Counted from the first letter of the stretch, positions 36,575 through 46,840 are shown. The stretch is DNA of 64,000 bases from Acidothermus sp. (GCA_023512015.1 JAIMAI010000001.1:62001-126000); one strand, 5' to 3'. Numbers and translations are program-made. The notes: a model not told the origin generated them from the sequence alone.

Positions 36575-38238
36575 CGCGCTCCTCCCTCGGGAGGAGCACC
36601 TGAGGCCAGCGGCTCCGCGGACCGCTCCTCCTCGCCGGGCTCAACCGGAATGGGGGAGGCGGCAAAGGGAAAACCCACGCGCCGCGGCAGGGTGAGGACG
36701 AACTGCGAACCCTTCCCCGGCTCTCCCCACGCCCGCAAGGTGCCCCCGTGGAGCCGGGCATCCTCCAGTGCGATCGCCAGACCAAGACCGGTGCCGCCGG
36801 TGCTCCGCGCCCGCGCAGGGTCGGCCCGCCAGAAACGGTTGAAGACCAGTGCGGCCTCCCCCGGGCGCAATCCGATGCCGTGATCCCGGACGGCGATCGC
36901 GACCGCTTCCTCCGACGCGGCGACCCGCACCACGATCGGACGCCCTTCCCCGTGCTCCGCGGCATTGACGAGCAGGTTGCGCAGAATGCGTTCCACTCGC
37001 CGTCCGTCGGCTTCGCACAAGCACGGCTCGGCGGGCATCTCCACCGAAACCACGCTGCCGCGGCGCGCCGCGAGCGGTTCGGTGTCCGCGACCACGTGCC
37101 GAACCAAATCCCGGACGTCGACCACGTCGGCTTCCAGCGACGCCGCCCCCGCGTCGTGTCGGCTGATCTCCAGGAGGTCCGCCAGGAGCGACTCGAACCG
37201 GTCGAGCTGGTTCTGCAGCAGCTCCGCGGACCGAGCGCTCGCCGGATCGAAGCGCTGACGAGCCTCGAAGAGGACGTCGGCGGCCATCCGAATCGTGGTG
37301 ACCGGGGTGCGCAGCTCGTGCGACACGTCGGAGACGAATCGTCGTTGTACCCGCGACAAGTGCTCCAAACGCCGAATTTGTCGCTGCAGACTCTCGGCCA
37401 TTTTGTTGAAGGAAACGGCGAGCCGTGCCAGGTCGTCTTCGCCTTTCGGGGTCATCCGCTCCTGCAGTCGGCCGTCGGCCAACCGTTCGGCGATTTCTGC
37501 GGCCACCCGCACCGGTTTGACCACCTGCCGGGTCACCAGCCACGCGATCCCGGCGAGAAGCGCGACAAGGCCTACCCCGCTGACCAAAAGAGTGCGGGTC
37601 ACCAACTCCAAGGTCTGCTGTTCCTGCTGGAGAGAGAAAACGTAGTAAATCTCGTACTGCTGATTGGACGGGGTGGTCACCATGCTCCCGATCGCCAGGC
37701 CGGGGACCTGGTAACCGTCGGTGTACTGCATCATCGTGTAGGCGTAGTAGTACCGCGCATTCCCGGTACTCACCGCTTTGATGAGCGCATCGGGAATACT
37801 GCTCACCCGGAAATCGACGTCCGCCGCCGGCTGATTCTTGGCGACCACCCCCGGAGAAAGCACCTGGAACGCCGCCACTTCATACGCCCCCGGTTGACGT
37901 CGCGACGTGTCGGGCGGGGAGAGCAATTTCACCGTGTTGGTAAGCGCCGTCACCGCATTGCCCGACGACGTGAGCGACTGTTGGGCGCTCGACAGCCCGA
38001 TCAGTTCCTGATTGACGGAGGACCGTAATTTCGCCTGCAACAACCCGGATCGGACTTGCTGCAGCACCACCAGGCCGAGCAGCGCGACCACCGCAGCCGA
38101 CACCAGGAAGGTGGTGCTCACCACACGGAATTGGATCGACCGGCGCCAGCGTCGCGCGATCGCGACGAAGGGACGGCGCATCGCCCCCGCAAAGCGTTTC
38201 CGCGCGGGCGGCCGGTCGACGTCCGAGATCACTGCCAT
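36571..38238 (-). CDS. mtrB: sensor histidine kinase MtrB
   Basis: 555 residues from the ATG at 38238. Two membrane helices (about 38-60 and 216-236) flank a 155-residue extracytoplasmic sensor. HAMP follows, then HisKA with the phospho-accepting H near 307 ([18 protein letters not shown]), then HATPase_c ([36 protein letters not shown]). It phosphorylates MtrA to control cell-wall and division genes. The open frame extends into mtrA (38289). The chosen ATG leaves a 19-base gap but has no clear ribosome-binding site. Confidence 0.95.
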   Translation of the reverse strand: MAVISDVDRPPARKRFAGAMRRPFVAIARRWRRSIQFRVVSTTFLVSAAVVALLGLVVLQQVRSGLLQAKLRSSVNQELIGLSSAQQSLTSSGNAVTALTNTVKLLSPPDTSRRQPGAYEVAAFQVLSPGVVAKNQPAADVDFRVSSIPDALIKAVSTGNARYYYAYTMMQYTDGYQVPGLAIGSMVTTPSNQQYEIYYVFSLQQEQQTLELVTRTLLVSGVGLVALLAGIAWLVTRQVVKPVRVAAEIAERLADGRLQERMTPKGEDDLARLAVSFNKMAESLQRQIRRLEHLSRVQRRFVSDVSHELRTPVTTIRMAADVLFEARQRFDPASARSAELLQNQLDRFESLLADLLEISRHDAGAASLEADVVDVRDLVRHVVADTEPLAARRGSVVSVEMPAEPCLCEADGRRVERILRNLLVNAAEHGEGRPIVVRVAASEEAVAIAVRDHGIGLRPGEAALVFNRFWRADPARARSTGGTGLGLAIALEDARLHGGTLRAWGEPGKGSQFVLTLPRRVGFPFAASPIPVEPGEEERSAEPLASGAPPEGGAR

Positions 38239-38257
38239 GGCGGCAGCGGCCGTCGGC

Positions 38258-38935
38258 TCATGCCGGACCCGCCTTGTACCCCACCCCACGCACGGTCACC
38301 ACGATCTCGGGATGCTCCGGATCCTTTTCGATCTTCGAGCGGAGCCGCTGCACGTGCACGTTGACGAGGCGAGTGTCCGCCGCGTGCCGGTACCCCCAAA
38401 CCTGCTCCAGCAGGACCTCCCGGGAGAAGACGTGACGCGGTTTGCGGGCCAACGCCACCAGCAGGTCGAATTCGAGGGGCGTCAGAGGAATGTTTTGACC
38501 GTCGCGGGTCACCGAATGCCCGGCCACGTCGATGGTCAGGTCGCCGATCGTGAGGATTTCCGGCGCGGGTTCCTCGCTGCGACGCAATCGGGCCCGCAGT
38601 CGGGCCACCAACTCCTTGGGTTTGAACGGCTTGACCACGTAGTCGTCGGCTCCCGACTCCAGCCCGACGACGACGTCGACCGTGTCGCTCTTCGCCGTCA
38701 GCATCACGATCGGCACCCCCGATTCGGCCCGAATTTGCCGACAGACGTCGATGCCGTCGGTTCCCGGGAGCATGAGGTCGAGCAGGACGACGTCCGGTTT
38801 GATCTCGCGGAAGGCGGTCAGCGCTTTGTCGCCGTCGAAGACGAAATACGGCTCCAGACCCTCGCCGCGGAGCACGATGCCGAGCATCTCGGCCAGAGCG
38901 GTGTCGTCATCGACGACCAACACCCGACCCTTCAT
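38258..38935 (-). CDS. mtrA: response regulator MtrA
   Basis: 225 residues, OmpR/PhoB family. Receiver domain 1-118 with acidic pocket VVDDD and phosphoacceptor D53 (VVLLDLMLPG). Winged-helix DNA-binding domain about 130-225 (LTPLEFDLLVALARKPRHVFSREVLLEQVWGY, then RLVNVHVQRLRSKIEKDPE). It is near-identical in pattern to actinobacterial MtrA. ATG at 38935 gives the canonical MKGRVLVVDDD start. Tandem 33-bp repeats lie just upstream. Confidence 0.97.
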   Translation of the reverse strand: MKGRVLVVDDDTALAEMLGIVLRGEGLEPYFVFDGDKALTAFREIKPDVVLLDLMLPGTDGIDVCRQIRAESGVPIVMLTAKSDTVDVVVGLESGADDYVVKPFKPKELVARLRARLRRSEEPAPEILTIGDLTIDVAGHSVTRDGQNIPLTPLEFDLLVALARKPRHVFSREVLLEQVWGYRHAADTRLVNVHVQRLRSKIEKDPEHPEIVVTVRGVGYKAGPA

Positions 38936-38963
38936 ACGCCCGATATTCTCACCTCCCACCGCG

Positions 38964-39051
38964 GCGTGCCGGAGGTCTCTCACAGTTCCCGTCGCAGCGT
39001 GCCGGAGTCTGTCGCAGTTCTCGTCGCGGCGGGCCTGGAGGTCTGCGATGG
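38964..39051. repeat. 33-bp imperfect tandem repeat upstream of mtrA
   Basis: GCGTGCCGGAG-TCT-TC-CAGTTC-CGTCGC occurs at 38964-38996 and again at 38997-39028 with a few differences; a third, more diverged partial copy follows to 39051. The array sits in the gap between divergent mtrA and the membrane-protein operon and could carry their promoters or binding sites. It does not match the published mycobacterial MtrA box. Confidence 0.6.
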
Positions 39052-39141
39052 TGTGCGGCAGATATGCCGCAGCATCACGAGCTCAGGCGCGTCCGAGCCG
39101 AAGAGTGCGCCGTGGTCATGGCACCATGAACGCGCCGGCGG

Positions 39142-40089
39142 TTGGCTCGGCCAGAGCCCGGCTCGGGAGAGAGCGAGGCACTCATCGAAGCGAGGTTGGT
39201 CCCCCTTCGCCCCCTGCTGATCACTGAGATCCTCGACGTCGGGTACGCGGTGATCCGCGCCGCGCCTCGGGTGCCGTTCGTCGCGAGCGGGATTGGTGCC
39301 GCCGTGCTCACCGTCGTCCAGATCGCCCTCACCACCCTCAGCGGGGCCACGATCAACGTCGCGACGGCTACCCCGATCGCGGCGGCCGTCTCGGCTCAAG
39401 GCTCACCGCTGATCGCGGCGATCGGAGGGCTCGTCGGCGAAATCCTCGCGATGATCATCACTGGGGTGGTGACGGGGGTCGTTCTGCACGCCACTTTCGG
39501 CGCCGAACCGAAGCGTCGTCGCCTGCGCAGCCTGATCTCGGCTTCGTGCGCTGCGGCCTTGTTGCCCTACACACCGCCTTTCCTCGCCGTGCTGATCACC
39601 GTCGCCGTCGGCGCGGGCACCCACTCCGATGCGGCCGCAGTCGCAATCGGCGTCCCAGTGGTGGGCGGTGCCGCAGCCTTCGCCGTTTTCCTCTGGGTAG
39701 GCCTCAGCCTGAGCCTTCCGGCTCTGGTCGCCGAAGACACCGGAGTGATTCGAGCACTGCGCCGATCGTGGGAACTGGCGCGGACGTCGTTCTGGCGCGT
39801 CCTGGGCGTTCGCGTCTTCGCCCTCCTGCTGGCGTTGCTCGCCTCCTTGCTGTTCGCCGCAACCGTGGTCGTCCTGGTCGGGATTCCCGCGGCCTTCGCC
39901 GACGTCCTGCCGCACAGCGCCACCGCACTGGCGGCCCGCATCCTCGTCGCCTGCATCGGGGTCCTGGCATGGGGGCTCACCACGCCGTGGATAGGCGCCA
40001 CCCTCGCCGTGCTTTATCTCGATCAGCGCATGCGGACCGAAGGACTGGATATCCAGCTCCGGTTGGCACGCCTGCAGGAGCGTTCGTGA
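39142..40089 (+). CDS. integral membrane protein, first gene of the MoxR operon
   Basis: About 315 residues with roughly six hydrophobic segments. The N-terminal motif VPLRPLLITEILDVGYAVIR matches actinobacterial glycerophosphodiester-phosphodiesterase membrane-domain/YciC-like proteins, which often begin with LRPLxxGEILD. The rest is Ala/Val/Leu-rich. Start codon uncertain: TTG at 39142 opens the frame and TTG at 39196 is closer to the conserved motif; neither has a good ribosome-binding site. The stop overlaps the next gene's GTG. No enzymatic residues were seen. Confidence 0.75.
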   Translation: MARPEPGSGESEALIEARLVPLRPLLITEILDVGYAVIRAAPRVPFVASGIGAAVLTVVQIALTTLSGATINVATATPIAAAVSAQGSPLIAAIGGLVGEILAMIITGVVTGVVLHATFGAEPKRRRLRSLISASCAAALLPYTPPFLAVLITVAVGAGTHSDAAAVAIGVPVVGGAAAFAVFLWVGLSLSLPALVAEDTGVIRALRRSWELARTSFWRVLGVRVFALLLALLASLLFAATVVVLVGIPAAFADVLPHSATALAARILVACIGVLAWGLTTPWIGATLAVLYLDQRMRTEGLDIQLRLARLQERS

Positions 40090-40718
40090 TCTCCTTCTGG
40101 TCCGCGCAGCCCCCGCCGATCACCGCGGATTCCGCGCGGGCGGAGGCACGCGCCGAGCTCGCCAAACCCCGCTACCACCAAGAGCACGCCTCGCTGATCT
40201 CCAAGGCGCTGCAGTGGCTGTTCGACCACTTCGCCTCGCTCCTCGACCACCTCAACGGCGGAACGACGAGCGGGCTGATCATCTCATGGGTGATCGTCGT
40301 GCTCCTGATCCTCGCTTTGGCGGCGGCCATCGCCGTGGTCGTGCGAAGTAAGCCGTTCACGTGGCGCCGCCGCTCCCGGCAACGCCGGCCGTCGTCGCCG
40401 TCCGCCGTCCCGTCCGTGGACCACCGGATGCGGGCGCGGGAGTACGCCGCGACAGGCCGGTACGCGGAGGCGGTTCGGGAATGGTTGCGCGCGGTCGCCG
40501 TCGAGCTGGAGGCTCGCGACGTCCTCACCCCCCGCCCGGGGCGGACGCCCGCCGAGCTGGGACGGGAGGCCGCACCGCGGCTGGCGGACGCCGCTCCGCT
40601 GCTGGAACGCGCCGTCCGGCGTTTCGAGGAGATCTGGTACGGCGGAGACGCCGCCTCGGCCGGCGACTCCGAGCTGTTCGAGGAGCTCGACGCGCGGATC
40701 CGGCGGGCCGTCGCATGA
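40086..40718 (+). CDS. DUF4129 domain membrane protein
   Basis: 210 residues. It starts VISFWSAQPPPITADSARAEARAEL, has one membrane helix (LIISWVIVVLLILALAAAIAVVV, about 62-84), and a cytoplasmic DUF4129 domain (REYAATGRYAEAVREWLRAVAVELEARDVLTPRPGRTPAEL). The GTG start overlaps the previous stop (GTGA), and its stop overlaps the next ATG. The domain is found with MoxR/DUF58 genes across actinobacteria. Biochemical role unknown. Confidence 0.88.
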   Translation: MISFWSAQPPPITADSARAEARAELAKPRYHQEHASLISKALQWLFDHFASLLDHLNGGTTSGLIISWVIVVLLILALAAAIAVVVRSKPFTWRRRSRQRRPSSPSAVPSVDHRMRAREYAATGRYAEAVREWLRAVAVELEARDVLTPRPGRTPAELGREAAPRLADAAPLLERAVRRFEEIWYGGDAASAGDSELFEELDARIRRAVA

Positions 40719-41936
40719 ACGGACGCCGCCTGGTGGTCCTCGCCGCCGGAATCGCCCTGATCGCCACCCTGGTGGTCGCCGCGTGGGCGACGATCGTCGC
40801 GAGCCGCTCCTACCCCCCGCTCGACCCCCGCTCCTACCAACCGGACGGCGCCCACGCGCTCGCCGTGCTGCTGGCGCGCCACGGCACCACGGTGGAGCGG
40901 GCGACCAATCCCCGCAGCGTCCGGGCCGACGCCGACACCACGGTGCTGATCACCAACCCGGAGCGGGTGGACGCCGACACCTTGCGGCAATTGGGCAGGA
41001 ACGGCGGCGGCGTGGTGCTGATCAGACCGAACCGGACAACGCTGACGGCCTTCGGGATCGACCTGCACGCCGCCGAGTCCGCACCGCTGGAAAACGGCAC
41101 GTTCACCCCCGAATGCGACCTCCCCGCCGCCCGCACGGCCGGGGAGATCCAACTCACCAAGAGGGCCACCACCTACGTCCCCTCGGAGGACCTCCCCGCC
41201 GACTACTGCTACCCCACCCCGGACGGCTACCTACTCGTGGAAGTCGACGCCGACAGCGCGCACCTCACCGTGCTCGGGATCCCCGACGTCCTCTCCAACG
41301 CCACCCTCGCCGACCAAGGAAACGCGGCGTTGGCCCTCGGCCTGCTCACGTCTCACCGCAAGCTGGTCTGGCTCGTGCCGCCGCCCTCGCCGGGAAGCGC
41401 GCCGCTCCCCTCCTCTCCGCTCCAAGCCCTGGTGTCGCTCATGCCGGAGCGGCTCGGGTGGGCCACTCTGCAGCTGGTGATCGCCGTCCTGGTGGTGGCT
41501 GCCTGGCGGGGACGCCGATTCGGTCGCCTCGTCCCCTCGCGGCTGCCGGTGAGCGTGCCGCCGGCCGAGACGGTCGTCGGTCACGGCCGGCTGTACCACC
41601 GCGCGCGGGTGCGGGAAGCGGCGGCCGAGGCGCTCCGCGCGGCCACCCGCCGCCGGATCGTTCGCCTGCTCGGGTTGGGCACCGCGGAGCCTACGCAGGT
41701 CGAAGTCCTCGCGGACGCCGTCGCGTCGCGCGCGGGCGCGGATCCGGCCCGGGTGCGGCAATTGCTGACCGGCGATCCCCCCGCCAGCGATCACGATCTC
41801 GTGATGTTGGGTCGGGAGCTCGCCTCGCTCGAACGCACGGTCCGAGATCCGACGTACCTCCCGCCGTCCGCCTCCGCCGGTCCATACCCAAGGCGAGCGC
41901 GCGACGATCACCCACCCATTCCCGAGGAGGTTCGCA

Positions 41937-41947
<11 letters not shown>
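40715..41947 (+). CDS. DUF4350 domain membrane protein
   Basis: 410 residues. Membrane helix at 5-28 (LVVLAAGIALIATLVVAAW), then an extracytoplasmic DUF4350 region (SYQPDGAHALAVLLARHGTTVERA), a second helix (WATLQLVIAVLVVAAWRGRRFG) and a cytoplasmic helical C-terminus. ATG overlaps the DUF4129 stop by 4 bases, and the last 11 bases overlap the moxR start. It is likely a membrane component partnering the MoxR ATPase. Specific function unknown. Confidence 0.88.
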
Positions 41948-42920
<973 letters not shown>

Positions 42921-42924
42921 GCCG

Positions 42925-44208
42925 ATGGCGCTGACGCGGCGCGCGGCGGTCGCCGCACTGATCGCAGTAGCGGTCGTGGTCGTCGTCCCCCTCGGGGGAT
43001 GGATGATCCTCTGGGCCGATCTGGCTCTCACCGTGGCGATCGCCGTCGATCTGATGCTCGCCGGAAGCCCGCGGCGGCTGCGGGTGACGCGCGGCGGCGA
43101 CGAAGCCCGCCGACTCGACGAGACCGCAACGGTCACCGTCACCCTGGTCAACGAGGGACGCCGGGCGGTCCGCGGGTTCGTCCGCGACGCCTGGCCGGAC
43201 GCCGTCGCTGTCGCGCCGGAGCTCCATCCGCTGGACCTCGATCCGCACCACCGCGCCACGCTGCACTCGACGCTCCGACCCCGGTACCGGGCCGAGTTCT
43301 CCGCAGATCTGGTGACGGTCCGCAGCGTCGGGCCGCTGGGTCTGGCCGCGCGGCAGGCCAGTCTGGAAGCACCGTGGCGGTTGCGGGTCCTCCCGGCGTT
43401 CCCCAGCCGGCGCTTGCTCCCCGAGACCTTCGCCCGACTGCTCCTCCTCGACGGCCGGACGGCGGCCCGCATCCGCGGCCAGGGCACCGAATTCGACTCG
43501 CTGCGCGGCTACGTGGACGGCGACGATCCCCGCTCCATCGATTGGCGCGCCACGGCCCGGGCCGGCAGTGTCGTCGTCCGGACGTGGCGGCCGGAACGCA
43601 ACCGCCGGCTGGTTCTCGTGGTCGACACCGGCCGTACCGCCGCCGTCCGCGTCGGGGAACTCACCCGGCTGGACGTCGTACTCGACGCGACGATCGCGCT
43701 CACCGCGGTCGCCCGGCGCGCGGGCGATCACGTTCAGGTCCTGACCGCCGGTGCGGAGACACGGACGGTAATCGCCGATCCCGCCCGGGTGTCCCCGCTG
43801 CATGCCCTCGCCGACGTCCACCCCGAATTGATCGAAACGGACGCCGAGCAACTCGTCGCTCGACTGCTCAGGATGGGACAGCGCCGCAGTCTGATCGTCA
43901 TCTTCACGGCGCTGGAGGAGGCCGCGCTCGGCTCGGGTTTGCTGCCGCTGCTGCCCGCTTTGACCCGCCGCCACCAGGTGGTGCTGGCCTCCGTGCAGGA
44001 CCCGCTGGTCACCCTACTGGCGGCGACCAGGCGCGATGCCCGGACGACGTACCTGGCCGCCGCGGCGGAACGAACCCTCGCCGCCGAGCAGCAGCTCGCC
44101 CGCACGCTGCACTCGCGCGGGGTGGAGGTGGTGGCCGAACCGCCGGAGCGTTTCGCCTCGGCCGTGCTCGACCTGTATCTCGCCCTCAAGGCGGCCGGGC
44201 GGCTCTGA
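42925..44208 (+). CDS. DUF58 domain protein (MoxR partner)
   Basis: 427 residues. Two adjoining membrane helices at the N-terminus (AAVAALIAVAVVVVVPLGGWMILWADLALTVAIAV-like span), then a beta-rich domain. The DUF58 signature is at about 190-205 (FDSLRGYVDGDDPRSIDW), and a VWA-like domain with LVLVVDTGR follows. DUF58 proteins pair with MoxR. It starts 4 bases after moxR and ends the five-gene operon. Confidence 0.9.
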   Translation: MALTRRAAVAALIAVAVVVVVPLGGWMILWADLALTVAIAVDLMLAGSPRRLRVTRGGDEARRLDETATVTVTLVNEGRRAVRGFVRDAWPDAVAVAPELHPLDLDPHHRATLHSTLRPRYRAEFSADLVTVRSVGPLGLAARQASLEAPWRLRVLPAFPSRRLLPETFARLLLLDGRTAARIRGQGTEFDSLRGYVDGDDPRSIDWRATARAGSVVVRTWRPERNRRLVLVVDTGRTAAVRVGELTRLDVVLDATIALTAVARRAGDHVQVLTAGAETRTVIADPARVSPLHALADVHPELIETDAEQLVARLLRMGQRRSLIVIFTALEEAALGSGLLPLLPALTRRHQVVLASVQDPLVTLLAATRRDARTTYLAAAAERTLAAEQQLARTLHSRGVEVVAEPPERFASAVLDLYLALKAAGRL

Positions 44209-44229
44209 CCGGGCCGCGCGCTCGGTGGC

Positions 44230-44748
44230 TCAGCGGCCGAGCGCCCACGCGTCCGCAACCCCCTGGAGGTAGCCCTTCGCCCGTTCGGTGAACGGGAAGC
44301 GCCGAACGAGCGCTTGGAACCCCGGGCCGTGAGTCGGGTCGATGAGATGGGCGAGTTCGTGAACCAGCACGTAGTCGCGCACCCAGGACGGCATCGCCTG
44401 CAGCCGGTCGGAGAGGCGGATCGTCCGGGTCTGCGGGGTGCACGAACCCCATCGAGATCCCTGATTGCTCACCCAGCGGACGCTGCGGGGGTCGGCGCGA
44501 CCCCCCAGGTAACGGCGGGAGAGCTGAAGGGCGCGCCGGAGCAGCTCCTCGTCGCCGGCAAGGAGACGGCGGCGGCGACGTGCCAGCCGCTCGACCATGA
44601 GCTGCGCCCACCGCTGCTCCTCGGCCCTGCTCAGATGCGCTGGGACGCAGACCACGACGTGGTCGCCCTCCAGGTGCGCGGAGACGGTGACCCGCCGTCG
44701 CACGCTCCGCCGGAGTTCCACGATCGTGCCGCCGTCCAAGATCAACAA
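44230..44748 (-). CDS. YgjP-like zinc metallopeptidase (DUF45/WLM)
   Basis: About 172 residues from a TTG at 44748. The conserved body is VELRRSVRRRVTVSAHLEGDHVVV ... VRWVSNQGSRWGSCTPQTRTIRLSDRL ... YVLVHELAHLIDPTHGPGF. HELAH is the zinc-binding HExxH motif, with a downstream histidine in THGPGF. The start is uncertain: the frame stays open to 45102, but the added sequence is low-complexity and does not resemble the family, which is usually 160-190 residues. The substrate is unknown. It converges with the MoxR operon. Confidence 0.85.
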   Translation of the reverse strand: MLILDGGTIVELRRSVRRRVTVSAHLEGDHVVVCVPAHLSRAEEQRWAQLMVERLARRRRRLLAGDEELLRRALQLSRRYLGGRADPRSVRWVSNQGSRWGSCTPQTRTIRLSDRLQAMPSWVRDYVLVHELAHLIDPTHGPGFQALVRRFPFTERAKGYLQGVADAWALGR

Positions 44749-45431
44749 ATCGCTGCTGATCGGATGGGGATTGGCACCCCGGGTGCTCGCGCGCCGCCGG
44801 TACGACGTCGGCAGAGGTGAGGCAGCGGACGACGTCGAGGCCCGAGTTGGGCTCTTCGGGTAGGAACGCAGGCCTGTCACGGCTGGCACGCTACTCGGAG
44901 AGCGGCGCCGACTTCTCGACATCCGCACAGCCAAAGCGCCGCCTTCTTCTTGCGGTTTTTTGCCGTCCACACCCTGTGCGAGGAATCGTCCCTGGTCACG
45001 CAGGGATGAACCGAGCAGCGCCCACCACCATCCGCAGGCTCTCCTCAACTCCTCCACAGCGACAGGCGGAGTCTTCCGCTCCGTATCCCCAACCTTGTCC
45101 ACACCCGGTGGAGGGAGGGTTCGGCAAGACCCTTGACCGCCGGTCGACGCCGTCCCTATCGTCGCCGGCGGTGAGACCCTCGCTCGGGCCGCGTCCGCAA
45201 GGGGAAGGCGGACGATGATCCGGGCGAGGGTTTCGCATCTCGACCGGAGGTCGCCGCGCGCACCTTGCGGACGGCACGCCGCGGGGTCCTCGCGGCACCG
45301 ATGCGGCCCTCATGAACGTCAATGCCGTAGGGTGGCGAGCGGTCTCGCTCCTCCGCGCCGCGGCGGAGCTGCTCGACCAAGCGGGTCGGCGGCCGCCGTC
45401 CCGCTGTCCCAGACCCACCGAGGAGGACCGG
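44749..45431. other. 683-base intergenic region with stem-loop cluster
   Basis: The region lies between the YgjP-like gene and the small zinc-ribbon gene. It holds no protein I can support. It does contain the stem-loops at 45116-45234, a perfect actinobacterial DnaA-type 9-mer TTGTCCACA at 45095-45103, and related TCCACA words. Most of the region could be the 5' leader of the zinc-ribbon gene or an RNA gene of its own. Confidence 0.6.
45116..45234. ncRNA. candidate structured RNA: three adjoining stem-loops
   Basis: Stem 1: AGGGT/ACCCT (45116-45133). Stem 2: 45136-45149 pairs with 45160-45172, ACCGCCGG plus CGACG against CGTCGCCGGCGGT, 13 pairs with one bulge and a 10-base loop. Stem 3: 45173-45187 pairs with 45220-45234 over 15 positions with two G-U wobbles if read on the plus strand; nested inside, CGTCCGC (45192-45198) pairs with GCGGACG (45208-45214) around a 9-base loop. 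Stems 2 and 3 are directly adjacent. Strand and function are unknown; the G-U pairs favour plus. It does not match SRP RNA, tmRNA or RNase P core motifs by eye. Confidence 0.45.
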
Positions 45432-45590
45432 GTGGCCGAGAAGTACAACGGCGAGGCGTACTGCGTGAAGTGCAAGGAAAAGCGCCAATTCGAAGGCGAC
45501 GTGGTGGTCAACGACAAGGGCACCAAGATGGCCAAAGGCAAGTGCCCGGTCTGCGGCACCACGTTGAACCGCATCCTGGGCAAGGCCTGA
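45432..45590 (+). CDS. 52-residue zinc-ribbon protein (DUF5679-like)
   Basis: A tiny protein starting VAEKYNGEAYCVKCKEKRQ, with two CxxC pairs (CVKC and CPVC) about 28 residues apart, which should bind one zinc, and a lysine-rich middle ending NRILGKA. GAGGAGGACCGG before the GTG at 45432 fixes the start; the frame upstream is open but not conserved in character. The family is widespread in actinobacteria and has no assigned role. It is followed in the same direction by the E1-like gene after 162 bases. Confidence 0.9.
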   Translation: MAEKYNGEAYCVKCKEKRQFEGDVVVNDKGTKMAKGKCPVCGTTLNRILGKA

Positions 45591-45752
45591 CCGCTCGCTC
45601 CGCGACCGACGCCGATCGAGGCGTCGCATCGCGGAGCGCCGCGCCGTCCACAGCAGAGGTTGGCGTCGTCGACACGGCCCCAACTGTGGACGACGTCGTG
45701 CTCCGCGCCACGCGGTGGGAGGCTGCGGGCATCCGAGCGAAAGGGGTGCCTG

Positions 45753-46817
45753 ATGCGGCCGACCGTCAAACCAGCGGTGCGTGTGCTCTGGCGTGATCTC
45801 CGTACCGTGCAATTCGGGGTCGACCCCGAACGAGCTCTCGTCGTCGGAGGAGTCGACGGAGCGGTCGGTCGGTTGCTGCGCGCGTTGGACGGCACGCGCA
45901 CCGACCGTGAACTCCAGGCCTACGGGCGCGAGCTCGGCGTCGACGGTGCCGTGACCCGCCGTCTCCTCCAGTGGCTGGGGCAGGCCAGGGTCGTCGACGA
46001 CGCCGCCCGCCCCCCAGCTGCGAGCGTGGTCCCGCCCGACGATCAAGATCGGTTGGAACCCGACCTCGCTGTCCTCTCCCTGCTCTCTGACGAACCGGAC
46101 GGCGGAGCCAGCCTGTTCCTGCGACGGCGATCTGCCCGTGTGCAGGTGGTCGGAGCCGGGCGTGTAGGGGCTACCGTCGCGGCGTTGCTGGTCGCCGCCG
46201 GAGTCGGACACGTGGCCGTCGACGACCCCTCCCCCGTCACCCCGGCCGACTGCGCTCCCGGCGGCCTGGGACGACGAGATGTCGGCTCTCTGCGAGCCGA
46301 CGCGGTGCGCCGTCGGCTCCACGCGATCAGCCCGTCGGTCCGCACCGATCCCATCAGAGGCCGACGAAAGATCGTTGTGCTGGCACCGCCCGGACCGTTC
46401 GACGCCACCGTCGGAGACGGACCCTTGCGTGAGGGGGTGCCGCACCTGTTGGCCTTCTTGCGGGAACGCTCCGCCGTCGTCGGACCACTCGTTCTTCCCG
46501 GTGAGAGCCCGTGCTTGCGCTGCCTCGATCTCCACAGAGCGGGTCGGGACCCGGCGTGGCCCCTGCTCGCGGCTCAATTGGCTACCGGCGGGCCGGGAGC
46601 GAAGGCCGCCGGGGACGTCGTCACGGCAACGCTGCTTGCGAGCGTGTGCGCGTTGCAGGTGCTCGGTTTCATCGAGGGACGACGACCGGCCACCGTCGGA
46701 GCCACCCTGCAGCTCACCCTTCCGGATTGGCGGTTGCGCCGCAGGCGATGGAGTCTGCACCCCAGTTGCGGCTGTACGTGGCCTGCGGGAGAGGGCGCCG
46801 GATTCGACGCGGGCTGA
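45753..46817 (+). CDS. E1-like ThiF-family adenylyltransferase with N-terminal recognition-like domain
   Basis: 354 residues. Residues 1-85 (RPTVKPAVRVLWRDLRTVQFG ... LLRALDGTRTDRELQAYGRELG) look like the winged-helix peptide-recognition region found in TOMM/ocin-ThiF proteins. Residues about 125-330 form the E1-like Rossmann domain, with nucleotide loop VQVVGAGRVGATVAALL and a zinc-type CLRC partnered by CGC near the C-terminus. Arginine and aspartate residues expected for ATP use are not all clear. AAAGGGG precedes the ATG at 45753. It is conserved beside the ABC1 kinase and whiB7 in actinobacteria. Substrate unknown. Confidence 0.8.
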   Translation: MRPTVKPAVRVLWRDLRTVQFGVDPERALVVGGVDGAVGRLLRALDGTRTDRELQAYGRELGVDGAVTRRLLQWLGQARVVDDAARPPAASVVPPDDQDRLEPDLAVLSLLSDEPDGGASLFLRRRSARVQVVGAGRVGATVAALLVAAGVGHVAVDDPSPVTPADCAPGGLGRRDVGSLRADAVRRRLHAISPSVRTDPIRGRRKIVVLAPPGPFDATVGDGPLREGVPHLLAFLRERSAVVGPLVLPGESPCLRCLDLHRAGRDPAWPLLAAQLATGGPGAKAAGDVVTATLLASVCALQVLGFIEGRRPATVGATLQLTLPDWRLRRRRWSLHPSCGCTWPAGEGAGFDAG

Positions 46818-46840
46818 GGATGGGCCGCGTTCCGGACAGC

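Noticed and set aside
44749-45102. N-terminal extension of the YgjP-like metallopeptidase
   Set aside because: It would cover a low-complexity segment and double the usual family length.
45173-45234. Hairpin considered as SRP RNA, tmRNA or RNase P RNA
   Set aside because: The conserved core words of these RNAs are missing by eye; kept only as an unassigned structured RNA.
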